In this document: piece after piece, positions 43,582 to 52,844 of the stretch
Layout: the number at the start of each line of letters is the position of its first letter
Position numbering within the stretch: position 1 is the first letter of the stretch
From: DASQTB01 sp035642095
Lineage (GTDB): Bacteria; Actinomycetota; UBA4738; CALAEC01
Length of the DNA stretch: 64,000 bases
Reading direction: 5' to 3'
Assembly (NCBI GenBank): GCA_035642095.1
Contig: DASQTB010000048.1
Span: 1 to 64,000 of the forward strand
Made by a program: the position numbers and the translations under genes
The notes under the pieces: generated by a model
Seen by the model: only the letters and a program-made list of their open reading frames with translations
The model's database searches: none
What the model was told of the DNA's origin: nothing

Positions 43582-44274
43582 CTACCGGGAGATGGTCATC
43601 TCGGTGACATGGGCCGCGCCGGGGTCGAGAGCGACTCGGAGAATCTGCCGGGCCACGTGGCGCGGATCCATGTAGTCGGTCAGGTCGGGCATCCGCCCCG
43701 TCTCGGGGGACCAGAACGCGGTCCGCATACCACCGGGGTAGACGGTCAGGGTTCGGACGGAGGTGCCCTTGAGGGCGATGCGGAGCGCCTCCATGAATCC
43801 TCGGGCGCCCCACTTGGCGGCGCAGTAGACCGCTTCCTCGGCCCGACCGACGAGTGCGGCCGAGGACAGGACGCTCACCACGGTCCCTCCGGTCGCCCGG
43901 AGGGCCGGGAGGGCAGCCGCCGTGGCGAGCATCAGCCCCTTCAGGTTCGCCGCCAAGACCTCGTCGATCATGGCTTCGGTCAGGTCTTCCACCGGGCCGA
44001 ACCGTCCCACGCCAGCGGCGTTCACCAGGAAGCCGAGGGATCCCATGGCCGCGACCTGGTCGAAGGTCGATCGCACCTGGCTCTCGCTGGACACGTCGCA
44101 CACCATCCCGTGGGCGTCGGCCCCCTCGCCGCGAAGGCGTTCCACCGCTTCTCCGACAGTCTGAGCATCTCGGGCGATGATCGAAACGGCCATGCCCGCG
44201 GCCGCCAGTGATTCGGCCAGGGCGAACCCGAGGCCGGAGCTTCCTCCCGTTACCACCGCCCTGTTTCGAGCCAT
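43582..44274 (-). CDS. short-chain dehydrogenase/reductase
   Basis: 230 residues. The Rossmann motif TGGSSGLGFALAE, NAAGVGRFGPVED, catalytic Ser in SVLSSAALVG and YCAAKWGARGFMEAL (Tyr-x3-Lys) are all present, with VYPGGMRTAFW after it. Cofactor is likely NADP(H) judging by the basic residue region after strand 2 only weakly. Divergent from lacI, with a LacI-type operator in the shared intergenic region. Confidence 0.9.
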   Translation of the reverse strand: MARNRAVVTGGSSGLGFALAESLAAAGMAVSIIARDAQTVGEAVERLRGEGADAHGMVCDVSSESQVRSTFDQVAAMGSLGFLVNAAGVGRFGPVEDLTEAMIDEVLAANLKGLMLATAAALPALRATGGTVVSVLSSAALVGRAEEAVYCAAKWGARGFMEALRIALKGTSVRTLTVYPGGMRTAFWSPETGRMPDLTDYMDPRHVARQILRVALDPGAAHVTEMTISR

Positions 44275-44379
44275 GACATCCTCCGCCCCAGCCCGGGGCC
44301 CACGATAGCCCGTGGGCCACGGTCGCCGAGCGGTCGCTCGCTTGACAACGACTCGCCGGGAGTGCTTGGCTCCGGGTTT

Positions 44380-44391
44380 GACAACGTTGTC
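44380..44391. promoter_or_regulatory. LacI-type operator GACAACGTTGTC before lacI
   Basis: A perfect 12-base palindrome with CG centre, the form bound by LacI/GalR proteins, 30 bases before the lacI ATG. An additional half-site TTGACAACG is at 44342-44350. An identical palindrome occurs at 50391-50402. Confidence 0.75.
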
Positions 44392-44420
44392 GGAGCCCGA
44401 GGATGGCGTCCGGAGCGGGG

Positions 44421-45425
44421 ATGAGTGAGCGTCCCACGATGGTGGACGTGGCCAGGCTAGCCGGGGTGAGCCTCAAGACCGTCTCGCGTGTGGTGAACCA
44501 TGAGGCGGGGGTTCGACCGGAGACCGAGTCTCGGGTTCGGGGGGCCGTGGAGGCCCTCGGGTACCGCGCGAACGACATCGCCAGGAACCTTCGACGAGGC
44601 CGACCGTCGGCGACCATCGGCCTGGTCATCGAGGACGTCCGCAACCCTTTCTACTCAGCGGTGGCCCGTGCGGTCGAGCAGGTGGCCAGGGACCACGGCT
44701 ACGTCGTCGTTATCGCGAACTCAGACGAGGACGCGGCGGCGGAGCGCAAGGCGGCGGCCAGCCTGCTGGAGCGACGAGTGGGCGGGCTCCTGATCGTTCC
44801 GGCCGGCCGTGACCACGCGTACCTCCGGAACGAGGTCCGCCTGGGCACGCCGGTCGTGTTCATGGACCGGCCGGCCGACTCGATCGACGCTGACGAGGTG
44901 CTGCTCGACAACGCGGGCGGGGCGCGCCAGGCGGCCGAGCATCTGCTCGCCCGGGGCCATCGCCGGATCGCGGTGGTGGCCGACTCCCCGGACATCGTTA
45001 CGATCGCCGAGCGGCTGTCGGGGTATCGCCGAACCGTGGAGGCGGCTGGTCTGACCGTGGACGAGACCCTGATCAGGACCGGCCTGCACGATGTGCGGGA
45101 TGCCGAGGCAGCGACTGTCCACCTCCTGGCCTTGTCCGACCCGCCCACGGCCATCTTCGCCACGAACAACCGGGGGTGCGTCGGGGCTCTCCGGGCTCTC
45201 CACGTTCGTTCGGAGGAACGCTCTCGCGCCGCCCTGGTGGGGTTCGACGACTTCGAGCTGGCCGATCTCCTCCAGGTCACCGTGGTGCGGCACGACCCCC
45301 ACGAGATGGGCCGGCGGGCGGCGGACCTTCTGTTTGCCAGGCTGTCGGGCGACGAGAGCCCACCCCAGCGGATCGTCCTCCCGACCGAGCTCGTGGTCCG
45401 CGCCTCCAAGGAGACCTCGCCATGA
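44421..45425 (+). CDS. LacI-family transcriptional regulator of the sugar locus
   Basis: 334 residues. Helix-turn-helix MVDVARLAGVSLKTVSRVVN with hinge helix (AR-L-RG) then a periplasmic-binding-like effector domain (TIGLVIEDVRNPFYSAVARA). ATG 44421 has GGAG five bases upstream; an ATG six codons earlier has a poorly placed site. Its stop overlaps the transporter ATPase start. It likely represses its own operon and the aldolase/manA pair through GACAACGTTGTC, with a sugar or sugar phosphate as effector. Confidence 0.92.
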   Translation: MSERPTMVDVARLAGVSLKTVSRVVNHEAGVRPETESRVRGAVEALGYRANDIARNLRRGRPSATIGLVIEDVRNPFYSAVARAVEQVARDHGYVVVIANSDEDAAAERKAAASLLERRVGGLLIVPAGRDHAYLRNEVRLGTPVVFMDRPADSIDADEVLLDNAGGARQAAEHLLARGHRRIAVVADSPDIVTIAERLSGYRRTVEAAGLTVDETLIRTGLHDVRDAEAATVHLLALSDPPTAIFATNNRGCVGALRALHVRSEERSRAALVGFDDFELADLLQVTVVRHDPHEMGRRAADLLFARLSGDESPPQRIVLPTELVVRASKETSP

Positions 45426-46201
45426 CCGGGGCCGAAGCGGCCGCCCCCGATGGATACCTGCTCGAAGCCCGCGGGATCGTCAAGCGCTACGGGCACGTTC
45501 AGGCGCTTCAGGAGGCGGACTTCGACGTGCTCCCCGGGGAGGTCACCGCGCTGGTTGGAGACAACGGCGCCGGGAAGAGCACCCTGATCAAGATTCTGTC
45601 GGGCACGGTTCAGCCGGATGCCGGGAAGATTCGCTTCGAGGGCCATCCGGTGACGATCCACTCGCCGCTCGACGCCCGCCGTCTCGGCGTGGAGACCGTG
45701 TACCAGGACCTGGCTCTGGCCGAGGACCTGGACCCGGCGGCGAACCTCTTCCTGGGGCGGGAGCTGCTGCGGCCGGGCGTGCTCGGCATGGTGGGGTTCA
45801 TCGACAAGCGGGCGATGAGAGGCCGCGCGTCGGAATCGTTCAGGACACTCGGCATCGACCTCCAGGACATGGATGCCGAGGTCGGCATGCTCTCGGGTGG
45901 CCAGCGACAGACGGTGGCCGTCAGCCGGGCTGCCACGTGGGCCAGCCGGGTGATCTTCATGGACGAACCGACCGCGGCGCTCGGGGTGGTTCAGGCGGAG
46001 CGGGTCCTCGAACTCGTCCGGCGGATCCGAGAATCGGGGAAGTCGGTCGTCCTGATCAGCCACAACCTGCCGCAGGTGTTCCAGGCGGCGGACCGGATCC
46101 AGGTGCTGCGCCTGGGTCGGCGGGTGGCCGCCTTCCGGGCCGAAGAGGTGACCATGGACGAGGTCGTCGGCGCGATGACGGGCGCCGCGGAGGAGGGGTA
46201 G
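45422..46201 (+). CDS. sugar ABC transporter ATP-binding protein, single-domain FrcA-like
   Basis: 259 residues with one ATPase domain: Walker A GDNGAGKSTLIK, signature LSGGQRQTVAVSRA, Walker B VIFMDEPTAALGV and switch His LISHNL. Ribose/xylose-type importers usually have a fused two-domain ATPase of about 500 residues; this half-size form with LGRE-L-PG and TAALGV matches FrcA-type (fructose/mannose) importers. Coupled by ATGA to lacI and three bases from the permease. Confidence 0.9.
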   Translation: MTGAEAAAPDGYLLEARGIVKRYGHVQALQEADFDVLPGEVTALVGDNGAGKSTLIKILSGTVQPDAGKIRFEGHPVTIHSPLDARRLGVETVYQDLALAEDLDPAANLFLGRELLRPGVLGMVGFIDKRAMRGRASESFRTLGIDLQDMDAEVGMLSGGQRQTVAVSRAATWASRVIFMDEPTAALGVVQAERVLELVRRIRESGKSVVLISHNLPQVFQAADRIQVLRLGRRVAAFRAEEVTMDEVVGAMTGAAEEG

Positions 46202-46204
46202 GCC

Positions 46205-47254
46205 GTGGTCCGGGAGCGCAGGCCGCTCGACCGACGGGAGCTGACCCGCCACCCCGAAGAGGGGGGATGGGGGGCGCGGAGCGGTCTGGTGCGGCTGACC
46301 GCAGCCACGTCGACATGGATCTTCTTGGTGCTGGTGGTGATCATCGCCATATTCTCGATCCTCAACTTCGACGCGTTTGCGTCGGTGTTCAACCTGCGCA
46401 ACATCACCATCGACGCATCAAGCCTCGTGATCGTGGCGGTGGGGATGACGTTCGTGATCATCACCGGGGGGATCGACCTCTCGGTCGGATCGGTCCTGGT
46501 GTTCTCTCAGGTGGTGGCGGCCCTGGTCATGCGAGGGATGGGGGCGGAGGGGATGGCAGTCATCCTGGCCGGCCTCGGGAGCGCGCTGCTGTCCGGGCTC
46601 GTCTGGGGGCTTCTGAACGGGGTGCTGATCGCCAAGACGCGGATGCCCGCGCTGATCGTGACCTTGGGGACGCTCGGCATGGCGCAGGGTGCAGCGCTGC
46701 TGCTCAGCGGGGGGATCAACATCCGGCGGGCGGTTCCGACGGAACTCGTCACCACGGTAGGGATCGGGCGGCTGTTCGGCCAGATCCCTTATCAGGTCGT
46801 GATCGCGGCCGGAATCACCGTGATTGGGGGGATCCTGCTGCACCTCACTCGGTTTGGCCGACACACGTATGCGATCGGCTCGAACGCCGAGGCGTCGCGC
46901 CGGGCCGGGATCAACGTGGCCGGGCACCTGATCAAGGTGTACGCGATGTCCGGAGTGCTGGCGGGGATGGCCGGGTACCTGCTGCTGGCGCGGTTCACCA
47001 CGACCACGATCGAGGGACACGGGACCACCAACCTGCAGGCGATCGCGGCGGTAGTCATCGGAGGAACCAGCTTGTTCGGCGGGATCGGCACGGTGTTCGG
47101 CACGGTTGTGGGTGTGTTCATCCCGTCGATCCTTCGGAACGGGTTCATCATCCTCGGCGTCGAACCGTTCTGGCAGCAAGTTGCTGTGGGAGCGATCTTG
47201 ATCTTGGCGGTGTACGTCGATCAGTTGAAGCGTCGCGCTCGTGAGCGGAAGTAG
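46205..47254 (+). CDS. sugar ABC transporter permease (RbsC/FrcC-like)
   Basis: 349 residues with about ten helices. VGMTFVIITGGIDLSVGSVL and LLNGVLIAKTRMPALIVTLGT are hallmark segments of the ribose/arabinose/galactose permease family; HTYAIGSNAEASRRAGIN is the coupling region to the ATPase. GTG start. A homodimer is expected since only one permease gene is present. Confidence 0.92.
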   Translation: MVRERRPLDRRELTRHPEEGGWGARSGLVRLTAATSTWIFLVLVVIIAIFSILNFDAFASVFNLRNITIDASSLVIVAVGMTFVIITGGIDLSVGSVLVFSQVVAALVMRGMGAEGMAVILAGLGSALLSGLVWGLLNGVLIAKTRMPALIVTLGTLGMAQGAALLLSGGINIRRAVPTELVTTVGIGRLFGQIPYQVVIAAGITVIGGILLHLTRFGRHTYAIGSNAEASRRAGINVAGHLIKVYAMSGVLAGMAGYLLLARFTTTTIEGHGTTNLQAIAAVVIGGTSLFGGIGTVFGTVVGVFIPSILRNGFIILGVEPFWQQVAVGAILILAVYVDQLKRRARERK

Positions 47255-47332
47255 ACGAGCCGGAAGGAGGGAGGCGATCGGTTTCAGCACCGGCCGGGAC
47301 GAAAGCGGGCAGCCGGAAAGAGGAGGAGTGCA

Positions 47333-48310
47333 ATGAGAAGAAGGTTACTGGTCCTCCTGGCCGTGATGGCTGTGGTCGCCGGAGCGTGCGGCGACGACGG
47401 CGATGAGGCCGGGGGTGCGGGAGGCGGTGAAGAGTCGTTCGACATCGTCCTGATCCAGGGCGTCGCGGGAGACGAGTTCTACATCACGATGGACTGCGGG
47501 GCCCGCGCCGCCGCCGAGGAGCTCGGGGTGAACTACTCGGTGCAGGGGCCGAACGAGTTCGATCCCACGGAGCAGATACCGATCGTGGAGGCCGTGACAG
47601 CTCAGCAGCCGGACGCCATCCTGATCGCCCCGACGGAGCGCACGGCCCTGATCGGGCCGCTCCAGGCGGCCCAGGATGCCGGGATCACCGTGGTGCTGGT
47701 AGATACCATCGTGGACGACCCGAACATCGGCGTCTCCCGGATCGCTACCGACAACGTGGAGGGCGGTCGGGTCGCCGGCGAGGCACTGGTCGAGCTGATC
47801 GGCGGCGAGGGCTCGGTGTTCGTCAACACCACCCAGCCGGGGGTCTCCACGGTCGAAGAGAGGCAGCAGGGATTCGAGGAGGTGATCGAGGGCGAGCCGG
47901 GGATCGAATATCTCGGTGCCGAGTTCAACAACGACGACCCGACCCGGGCTGCTCAGATCACGTCGGCGGTCCTGGCCCGCAACCCGGACCTGGCCGGTGT
48001 CTTCGCCACGAACCTGTTCTCGGCCGAGGGCGCGGCCACCGCGCTTCGAGACGCCGGTGCCCAGGACCAGGTTTCCATCGTCGGCTTCGACGCCAGCCCC
48101 GGTCAGGTCGATCAGCTGGAGGAGGGGCTGGTCCAGGCGCTGGTGGCCCAGAACCCCAGAGAGATCGGGTTCCGGGGCGTGCAGACGGCCGTAGCGGCGC
48201 TGCGGGGCGAGGAGCACGAGGAGGAGATCACCACCCCGCTGACGGTGGTGACCCAGGACAACCTGGAGGACCCGGAGGTCCAGGACACCCTGTATCTCGG
48301 GGAGTGCTGA
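47333..48310 (+). CDS. sugar-binding lipoprotein of ABC transporter (RbsB/FrcB-like)
   Basis: 325 residues. Lipoprotein signal LLAVMAVVAGAC, Gly/Glu linker, then a type I periplasmic-binding fold: GVAGDEFYITMDCGARAAAEEL, QQPDAILIAPTE and VGFDASPGQVDQLEEGLVQA. It captures the sugar outside the cell for the FrcA/FrcC-like pair upstream. AGGAGGAG precedes the ATG. It ends the operon. Confidence 0.92.
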   Translation: MRRRLLVLLAVMAVVAGACGDDGDEAGGAGGGEESFDIVLIQGVAGDEFYITMDCGARAAAEELGVNYSVQGPNEFDPTEQIPIVEAVTAQQPDAILIAPTERTALIGPLQAAQDAGITVVLVDTIVDDPNIGVSRIATDNVEGGRVAGEALVELIGGEGSVFVNTTQPGVSTVEERQQGFEEVIEGEPGIEYLGAEFNNDDPTRAAQITSAVLARNPDLAGVFATNLFSAEGAATALRDAGAQDQVSIVGFDASPGQVDQLEEGLVQALVAQNPREIGFRGVQTAVAALRGEEHEEEITTPLTVVTQDNLEDPEVQDTLYLGEC

Positions 48311-48335
48311 TCTCGGTCTGATCGAACGTGTGGCT

Positions 48336-48353
48336 GGCGCCGGTTTCGGCGCC
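48336..48353. terminator. hairpin between the binding-protein and Gfo/Idh genes
   Basis: GGCGCCG pairs with CGGCGCC around the loop GTTT, 25 bases after the binding-protein stop and ten before the convergent gene end; it can serve both. Confidence 0.45.
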
Positions 48354-48363
48354 GGCCGCACGG

Positions 48364-49506
48364 TCAGCCTCCGGGGGGGACGGGCTCGGCGGCCTGGGAC
48401 TCCGATGATCGGAGGGCCGCCTCGAACAGGCGGTGCGCCTCGAGCGCCTCCTCGGCATTCGCGCACGGGAACCCGTCACCGAGAAGGCCCGCCCGCTCGG
48501 CGAGGAACGCTGCCCACATCTGCAGCACGGCATCCGAGAAGCCGAACTCAAAGATGGCGCCTGTCACGGTCGGGAACACGGACTGGCTGCCCGTCTCCAT
48601 TCCTTCCCAGACCTGGCGCCCGTCCCGAACCGTGAACCGGCGCACGGTCTTCGGCCGGGCGGTCGAGAACTCCACGCCGCCTTCCATCCCCACGGCCCGG
48701 ATCCGCCAGGTGTTCATCTCCCCCGGCGAGATCCGCTTCGTCTCCACGGTCAGGGGGAACGTGGCGTCGTTTTCGCCTACGGTGCAGACGAGCGTGGCAT
48801 TCTCGATTGTGTCGCAGGGAACCGGCGCGCCGTCCGGTCCCGGTCTCTCCGTGACGAGGTCCTGCAGAACGGCGTAGGTGCGCGTCGGATACCAGCCCAG
48901 CTTGAACGGGAGATGCAGGGCGTGCATGCCCAGGTCGCCCATCACGCCGATCCGTCCGCACAACCGGGCTTGACGTTTCCAGTTGGCCGGCTTGTGGACG
49001 TCCAGATCGCTCGAATGGAGGAACGCTGAGCTGGCCTCGATCACCCGTCCGAGTCTCCCAGTTCGTATCGTCTCGAAGGCGAGCTGAGCCCCGGGGAAGT
49101 AGGGCATCTCGCTGGAGCACCGGACGAACAGGTTCGGTCGCCTCCGCAGCACCTCGACGATCCGTTCGCATGCGGCGAGGTCGATCCCGAACGGCTTCTC
49201 ACCGAGGAAGTCCTTGCCGGCCTCGATCGCCGCCACGTATAGCTTCTCGTGGAGATGGTGCGGCACCGCGATGTACAAGACGTCGACGACGTCGTCCTCG
49301 AGCAGCTGGCGGTAGTCGGTGCTTGTCAACCGAACCGTGTCGATGCGTTCGAACCAGGCCAGGGCCTTGGGGTCCGAATCGCACACGGCGGTGAGTGTCG
49401 GGCGGACCGGATGGCTCTGGAGTGCCGGCCACCGCTGAATTGCGGCGGCGACCTCCTTGCCCATCAGACCGCCGCCGATGATCCCGATCTGGACCTCGGA
49501 GGTCAC
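48364..49506 (-). CDS. Gfo/Idh/MocA-family oxidoreductase
   Basis: 380 residues. Rossmann start IGIIGGGLMGKEVAAAI, then VDVLYIAVPHHLHEKLYVAA and the signature GKDFLGEKPFGIDLAACE (EKP). VMGDLGMHALHLPFKL carries the active-site Asp/His. It oxidises or reduces a cyclic polyol or sugar with NAD(P). GTG 49506 starts four bases after the aldolase stop, so the pair is cotranscribed. Confidence 0.9.
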   Translation of the reverse strand: MTSEVQIGIIGGGLMGKEVAAAIQRWPALQSHPVRPTLTAVCDSDPKALAWFERIDTVRLTSTDYRQLLEDDVVDVLYIAVPHHLHEKLYVAAIEAGKDFLGEKPFGIDLAACERIVEVLRRRPNLFVRCSSEMPYFPGAQLAFETIRTGRLGRVIEASSAFLHSSDLDVHKPANWKRQARLCGRIGVMGDLGMHALHLPFKLGWYPTRTYAVLQDLVTERPGPDGAPVPCDTIENATLVCTVGENDATFPLTVETKRISPGEMNTWRIRAVGMEGGVEFSTARPKTVRRFTVRDGRQVWEGMETGSQSVFPTVTGAIFEFGFSDAVLQMWAAFLAERAGLLGDGFPCANAEEALEAHRLFEAALRSSESQAAEPVPPGG

Positions 49507-49510
49507 GAGC

Positions 49511-50350
49511 TCAGGAGGGCTCGTGCAGGAGGGTCAGGGCCTTCTCCGGGGACCAGTCGTCATGGACGACGGCCATCAGCGCCCGGGTGATCGCCTCCGG
49601 ATTCGGGTGCTGGATGATGTTGCGCCCGTAGACGATCCCCGTGGCGCCCTGAGCGAGCACGGCCTGGGTTCGAATCAGGATCTCCTCGTCACTCACCCGG
49701 CCTCCGCCGCGAACGAGGAGGGGGACCCGAGCGACCTGGACCACCCGGTGGTACTCGGAGACATCGTCGGTGGGATCGGCTTTGATGATGTCGGCCCCGA
49801 GCTCCACCGCCTGGCGGACCAGCGCCGTGATCCTTCCGACGTCGCCGTCGAGCGTGAGCCCGCCGTCGCCGGGCTTCATGACCAGCGGCTCCACCATCAG
49901 GGGGATCGCCGCCGACTCACACAAGGTCTTGAGCCGGCCCACGTTCTCGATGCAGGCCCGGCGGAGCTCGTCGGCGCCGGGGATGTCGAACATGTTCACC
50001 ACTACACAAACCGCGTCGAGGCGGACGGCGTGAGCGATCGGATCGTCGATCAGGACGGCAAAGGCCCTTTCGGGGGCCCTCCGTCCGTATACGTTTGCCA
50101 CATCGCACCGAAGGACCAGGGCCGGCTTGTCGCGCCCCGGCCGTGACTGGAGGAGATCGGCCTGTCCCACGCTGAGCTGGATTGCGTCCGGCGCCGCCTC
50201 GACCAGTGCGGACACCGCGGCTTCCATGTCCTCGATGCCTGTGAGAAAGTCCCGCTCCCCGGCGAAGCCGTGGTCGACCGCCACGTCGAGGCACCGGTTC
50301 GAGCGGGGGTTGAACAGTCGGTTGAGACGATAGGACTTCACCGGCGACAT
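49511..50350 (-). CDS. class I aldolase (DeoC/LsrF/FbaB family)
   Basis: 279 residues. The barrel begins CLDVAVDHGFAGERDF, has VNMFDIPGADELRR and carries the Schiff-base lysine in GADIIKADPTDD, followed by LLVRGGGRVSDEE (phosphate-binding). The family includes fructose-bisphosphate aldolase class I, LacD/tagatose and sulfofructose-phosphate aldolases and LsrF. Neighbouring kinases and ManA favour a ketose (bis)phosphate as substrate. Divergent from manA with the LacI operator over its -35. Confidence 0.85.
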   Translation of the reverse strand: MSPVKSYRLNRLFNPRSNRCLDVAVDHGFAGERDFLTGIEDMEAAVSALVEAAPDAIQLSVGQADLLQSRPGRDKPALVLRCDVANVYGRRAPERAFAVLIDDPIAHAVRLDAVCVVVNMFDIPGADELRRACIENVGRLKTLCESAAIPLMVEPLVMKPGDGGLTLDGDVGRITALVRQAVELGADIIKADPTDDVSEYHRVVQVARVPLLVRGGGRVSDEEILIRTQAVLAQGATGIVYGRNIIQHPNPEAITRALMAVVHDDWSPEKALTLLHEPS

Positions 50351-50374
50351 CCTCTTGACCAGCGGTCGAGACCG

Positions 50375-50404
50375 AACCTAGGCTAGCCAGGACAACGTTG
50401 TCAA
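50375..50404 (-). promoter_or_regulatory. aldolase promoter with overlapping LacI operator
   Basis: On the minus strand TTGACA (50399-50404) and TAGGTT (50375-50380) are separated by 18 bases and form a good promoter. The palindrome GACAACGTTGTC at 50391-50402, identical to the one before lacI, covers the -35, so repressor binding would block transcription; it also lies 35 bases before the divergent manA start. Confidence 0.75.
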
Positions 50405-50436
50405 CACCAGTGCAGTGACCGCGGGGGGTCGGCCGG

Positions 50437-51489
50437 GTGGAGCCCATCGAGCTCGGGGTGAACCAGATCCACCGCTTCTACCGGGGTGGCCGGTCCATCG
50501 CGGAGTTCCGCGGCCTTCGCCACCAGGACGATTTAGGGCCGGAGGACTGGGTCGGGTCGGCGACGGCCGTCTTCGGATCGGAGACGCTTGGAGTGAGCAG
50601 GCTGACCGATGGTCGAACGCTCAGGGACGCCGTCGTGGCGGATCCGGAAGGGTTCCTGGGCCCCGAGCACGCGGAGCGGTTCGGAGCCGAGATCGGACTG
50701 TTGGTGAAGCTGCTGGATGCGGGCCAGCGGCTCCCGGTGCATTGCCATCCGAATCGGGAATTCTCGAGGCGCCACCTCGACTGCCCGTACGGGAAGACCG
50801 AAGCCTGGGTGATCGTCGGCGTGGGTTCGACCGACCCGGTCGTGCATCTCGGTTTCAGGCACAAGGTCGATCCGGAGACCCTCGCCGAGTGGGTGACGCG
50901 ACAGGACACCGAGGCGCTCCTCCAGGCCACCAATCGTCTCCCCGTCAAGATCGGGGACTCGGTCCTGGTCCCGGCGGGCATCCCGCACGCCATCGGCGAG
51001 GGGGTGTTCCTGGTCGAGCTTCAGGAGCCGACGGACCTCTCCGTGCTTCTCGAGTGGGACGGCTTCGATATCGACGGCGCCCTGGACGGACACCTCGGGC
51101 TGGGGTTCGATGTGGCCCTGGCTTGCGTCGACGCATCGGGCTGGGGGGGACGGCAGGTCGACCGGCTTCGCGGCCCGCGTCGTGGTCTCGCCGGGGCCCG
51201 GCCCGGGGTGGAGATCCTGTTCCCGACCGAAGCGGATCCGTTCTTCCGGGCCGAGCGGATCCGTCCTCCGGGAAGCACGCCGCTCCCGCCGTCCTTCTCC
51301 ATCCTGGTGATCACCGCCGGATCGGGAACGCTCCGTTGGGCGAGTGCCGGGCGGGAGGTCGCTCGGGGAGACACCCTCCTGATCCCGTTCGCTGCGGGAA
51401 CGTGTGAGTTGTCCGGCGCGGTCGAGGCGGTCCGATGCCTGCCTCCGGATCCGACGGCACCGGACGCCTCGGTGCCCGCGTTCCGATGA
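50437..51489 (+). CDS. manA: class I mannose-6-phosphate isomerase-like protein
   Basis: 350 residues. Zinc ligands are visible as in type I PMI: LPVHCHPN (His-x-His), KTEAW (Glu) and PAGIPHAIGEG (His). The C-terminal cupin-like half ends SILVITAGSGTLRW. It interconverts mannose- and fructose-6-phosphate or a related pair. GTG start; the stop overlaps the FGGY kinase ATG. First gene of the rightward half of the regulon. Confidence 0.88.
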   Translation: MEPIELGVNQIHRFYRGGRSIAEFRGLRHQDDLGPEDWVGSATAVFGSETLGVSRLTDGRTLRDAVVADPEGFLGPEHAERFGAEIGLLVKLLDAGQRLPVHCHPNREFSRRHLDCPYGKTEAWVIVGVGSTDPVVHLGFRHKVDPETLAEWVTRQDTEALLQATNRLPVKIGDSVLVPAGIPHAIGEGVFLVELQEPTDLSVLLEWDGFDIDGALDGHLGLGFDVALACVDASGWGGRQVDRLRGPRRGLAGARPGVEILFPTEADPFFRAERIRPPGSTPLPPSFSILVITAGSGTLRWASAGREVARGDTLLIPFAAGTCELSGAVEAVRCLPPDPTAPDASVPAFR

Positions 51490-52844
51490 CCGCAGAGCTG
51501 CTCCTCGGCCTTGACCTGGGCACCACTCATGCCAAGGCCGCGGTGGTGACGGTGGACGGCCGGGAACGTGCCCACGGCTCGGCGCCAACACCCTGGCGCA
51601 CCCTGGCCACCGGGGCGGAGCTGGACCCTCGGGCTCTGGTCGAAACAGCGGTGACGGCCGCCCGGGCGGCGCTGGCTGCCGCACCGGAGGGCCGGGTGAT
51701 CGGGGTCGGTGTGACGAGCATGGCCGAGACCGGTGCGCTGCTCGATCGGGAAGGAGAGCCGGTCACCCCGATGATCGCCTGGCACGACACCCGGGGCGAC
51801 GAGCAGGCTGGCGAGCTGGCCCGTGCCGTCGGCCCACAGTGGTTCGCTCGGCGAGCCGGGCTTCCCATGAGCCGGTTGTGCACCGCGAGCAAGTATCGGT
51901 GGCTGCGGGCCCACCTCCCGGGTGCCAAGGAAGGCGTTCGATGGCTCAACGTGGCGGAGTGGCTTGTGCGCAGCCTGGGGGGCGAGGAGGTGGCCGAGCT
52001 GTCGCTGTCCTCCCGGACGGGGTTCCTGGACCTGGCTCGGAAGGAATGGCTCGACGAGGTGCTCGACGCTGTGGAGGCTCCGGCCGGGTTCCTGCCCGAC
52101 CCCGCCGATGCCGGGACGCCGGCGGGCACGGTGTCGCGCACGCTCGACGAGGCTCGCGGCGCCGTGTTGACCGTGGCGGGTCACGATCACCCCTGCGCCT
52201 CGGTCGGAGCGGGGGCCACCGAACCAGGTGACGTTTTCGACTCGTGTGGGACTGCGGAGGCCTTCGTTCGCGTGCTGGAAACGCCTCTCGGTCCCGACGA
52301 CGTCGAGCGGGCGGTGTCGGGCGGGGTGACTGTGGGCTGGAGCGCCGTGCCGAACCAGCAGGCCCTGATGGCGGGATTCGTCTCGGGCCTGGCCCTGACC
52401 AGGTTTCTAAACCTTCTCGGTGTGGGCAAGAAGGGCCGAGCCGCCCTCGATGCCGCGGCCGTGGCGCTTCGGTCCGGCGCGGACGGGGTTTCGGTGGCCG
52501 GCGTGACGGACGACCGAGCCACGCTCGAGGGGATCCCCCGATCCGTGACTCCCGCACACGTCTGGCGGGCCGCGATCGAGGCGGTGACCCGGCACGGCGA
52601 GCAGGTGTTGGAGACGATCGAGGCGGTCGCCGGCCCGACCACGAGGCTGGTGGTGACGGGAGGATGGGCCCGAAGCGTGGCCGTCCGGGCCGTCAAGCGG
52701 GAGATCCTGGGGCCGTACGATGAACCGGCGGTCGAGGAGGCCGGGGCTCGAGGGGCCGCGTTGATCGCCGGCCTCGCGGCGGGCGCCTTCTCGGGGATCG
52801 AGGACCTTCCTCCGATCGCTCGAGTCCGGCGCGACGAGGGATGA
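51486..52844 (+). CDS. FGGY-family carbohydrate kinase
   Basis: 452 residues. ATP site LLGLDLGTTHAKAAVV, sugar-binding IAWHDTRGDEQ and the second phosphate loop VTGGWARSVAVRAVKR are present. FGGY kinases phosphorylate ketoses, alditols or aldoses; the specific sugar cannot be read from the sequence. Overlaps manA by ATGA and the DUF4432 gene by ATGA-type overlap. Confidence 0.9.
   Translation: MTAELLLGLDLGTTHAKAAVVTVDGRERAHGSAPTPWRTLATGAELDPRALVETAVTAARAALAAAPEGRVIGVGVTSMAETGALLDREGEPVTPMIAWHDTRGDEQAGELARAVGPQWFARRAGLPMSRLCTASKYRWLRAHLPGAKEGVRWLNVAEWLVRSLGGEEVAELSLSSRTGFLDLARKEWLDEVLDAVEAPAGFLPDPADAGTPAGTVSRTLDEARGAVLTVAGHDHPCASVGAGATEPGDVFDSCGTAEAFVRVLETPLGPDDVERAVSGGVTVGWSAVPNQQALMAGFVSGLALTRFLNLLGVGKKGRAALDAAAVALRSGADGVSVAGVTDDRATLEGIPRSVTPAHVWRAAIEAVTRHGEQVLETIEAVAGPTTRLVVTGGWARSVAVRAVKREILGPYDEPAVEEAGARGAALIAGLAAGAFSGIEDLPPIARVRRDEG

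Noticed and set aside
47255..47332. LacI operator before the sugar-binding protein gene
   Set aside because: No GACAACGTTGTC-like palindrome is present; the gene has only a strong ribosome site and is read from the lacI operon.
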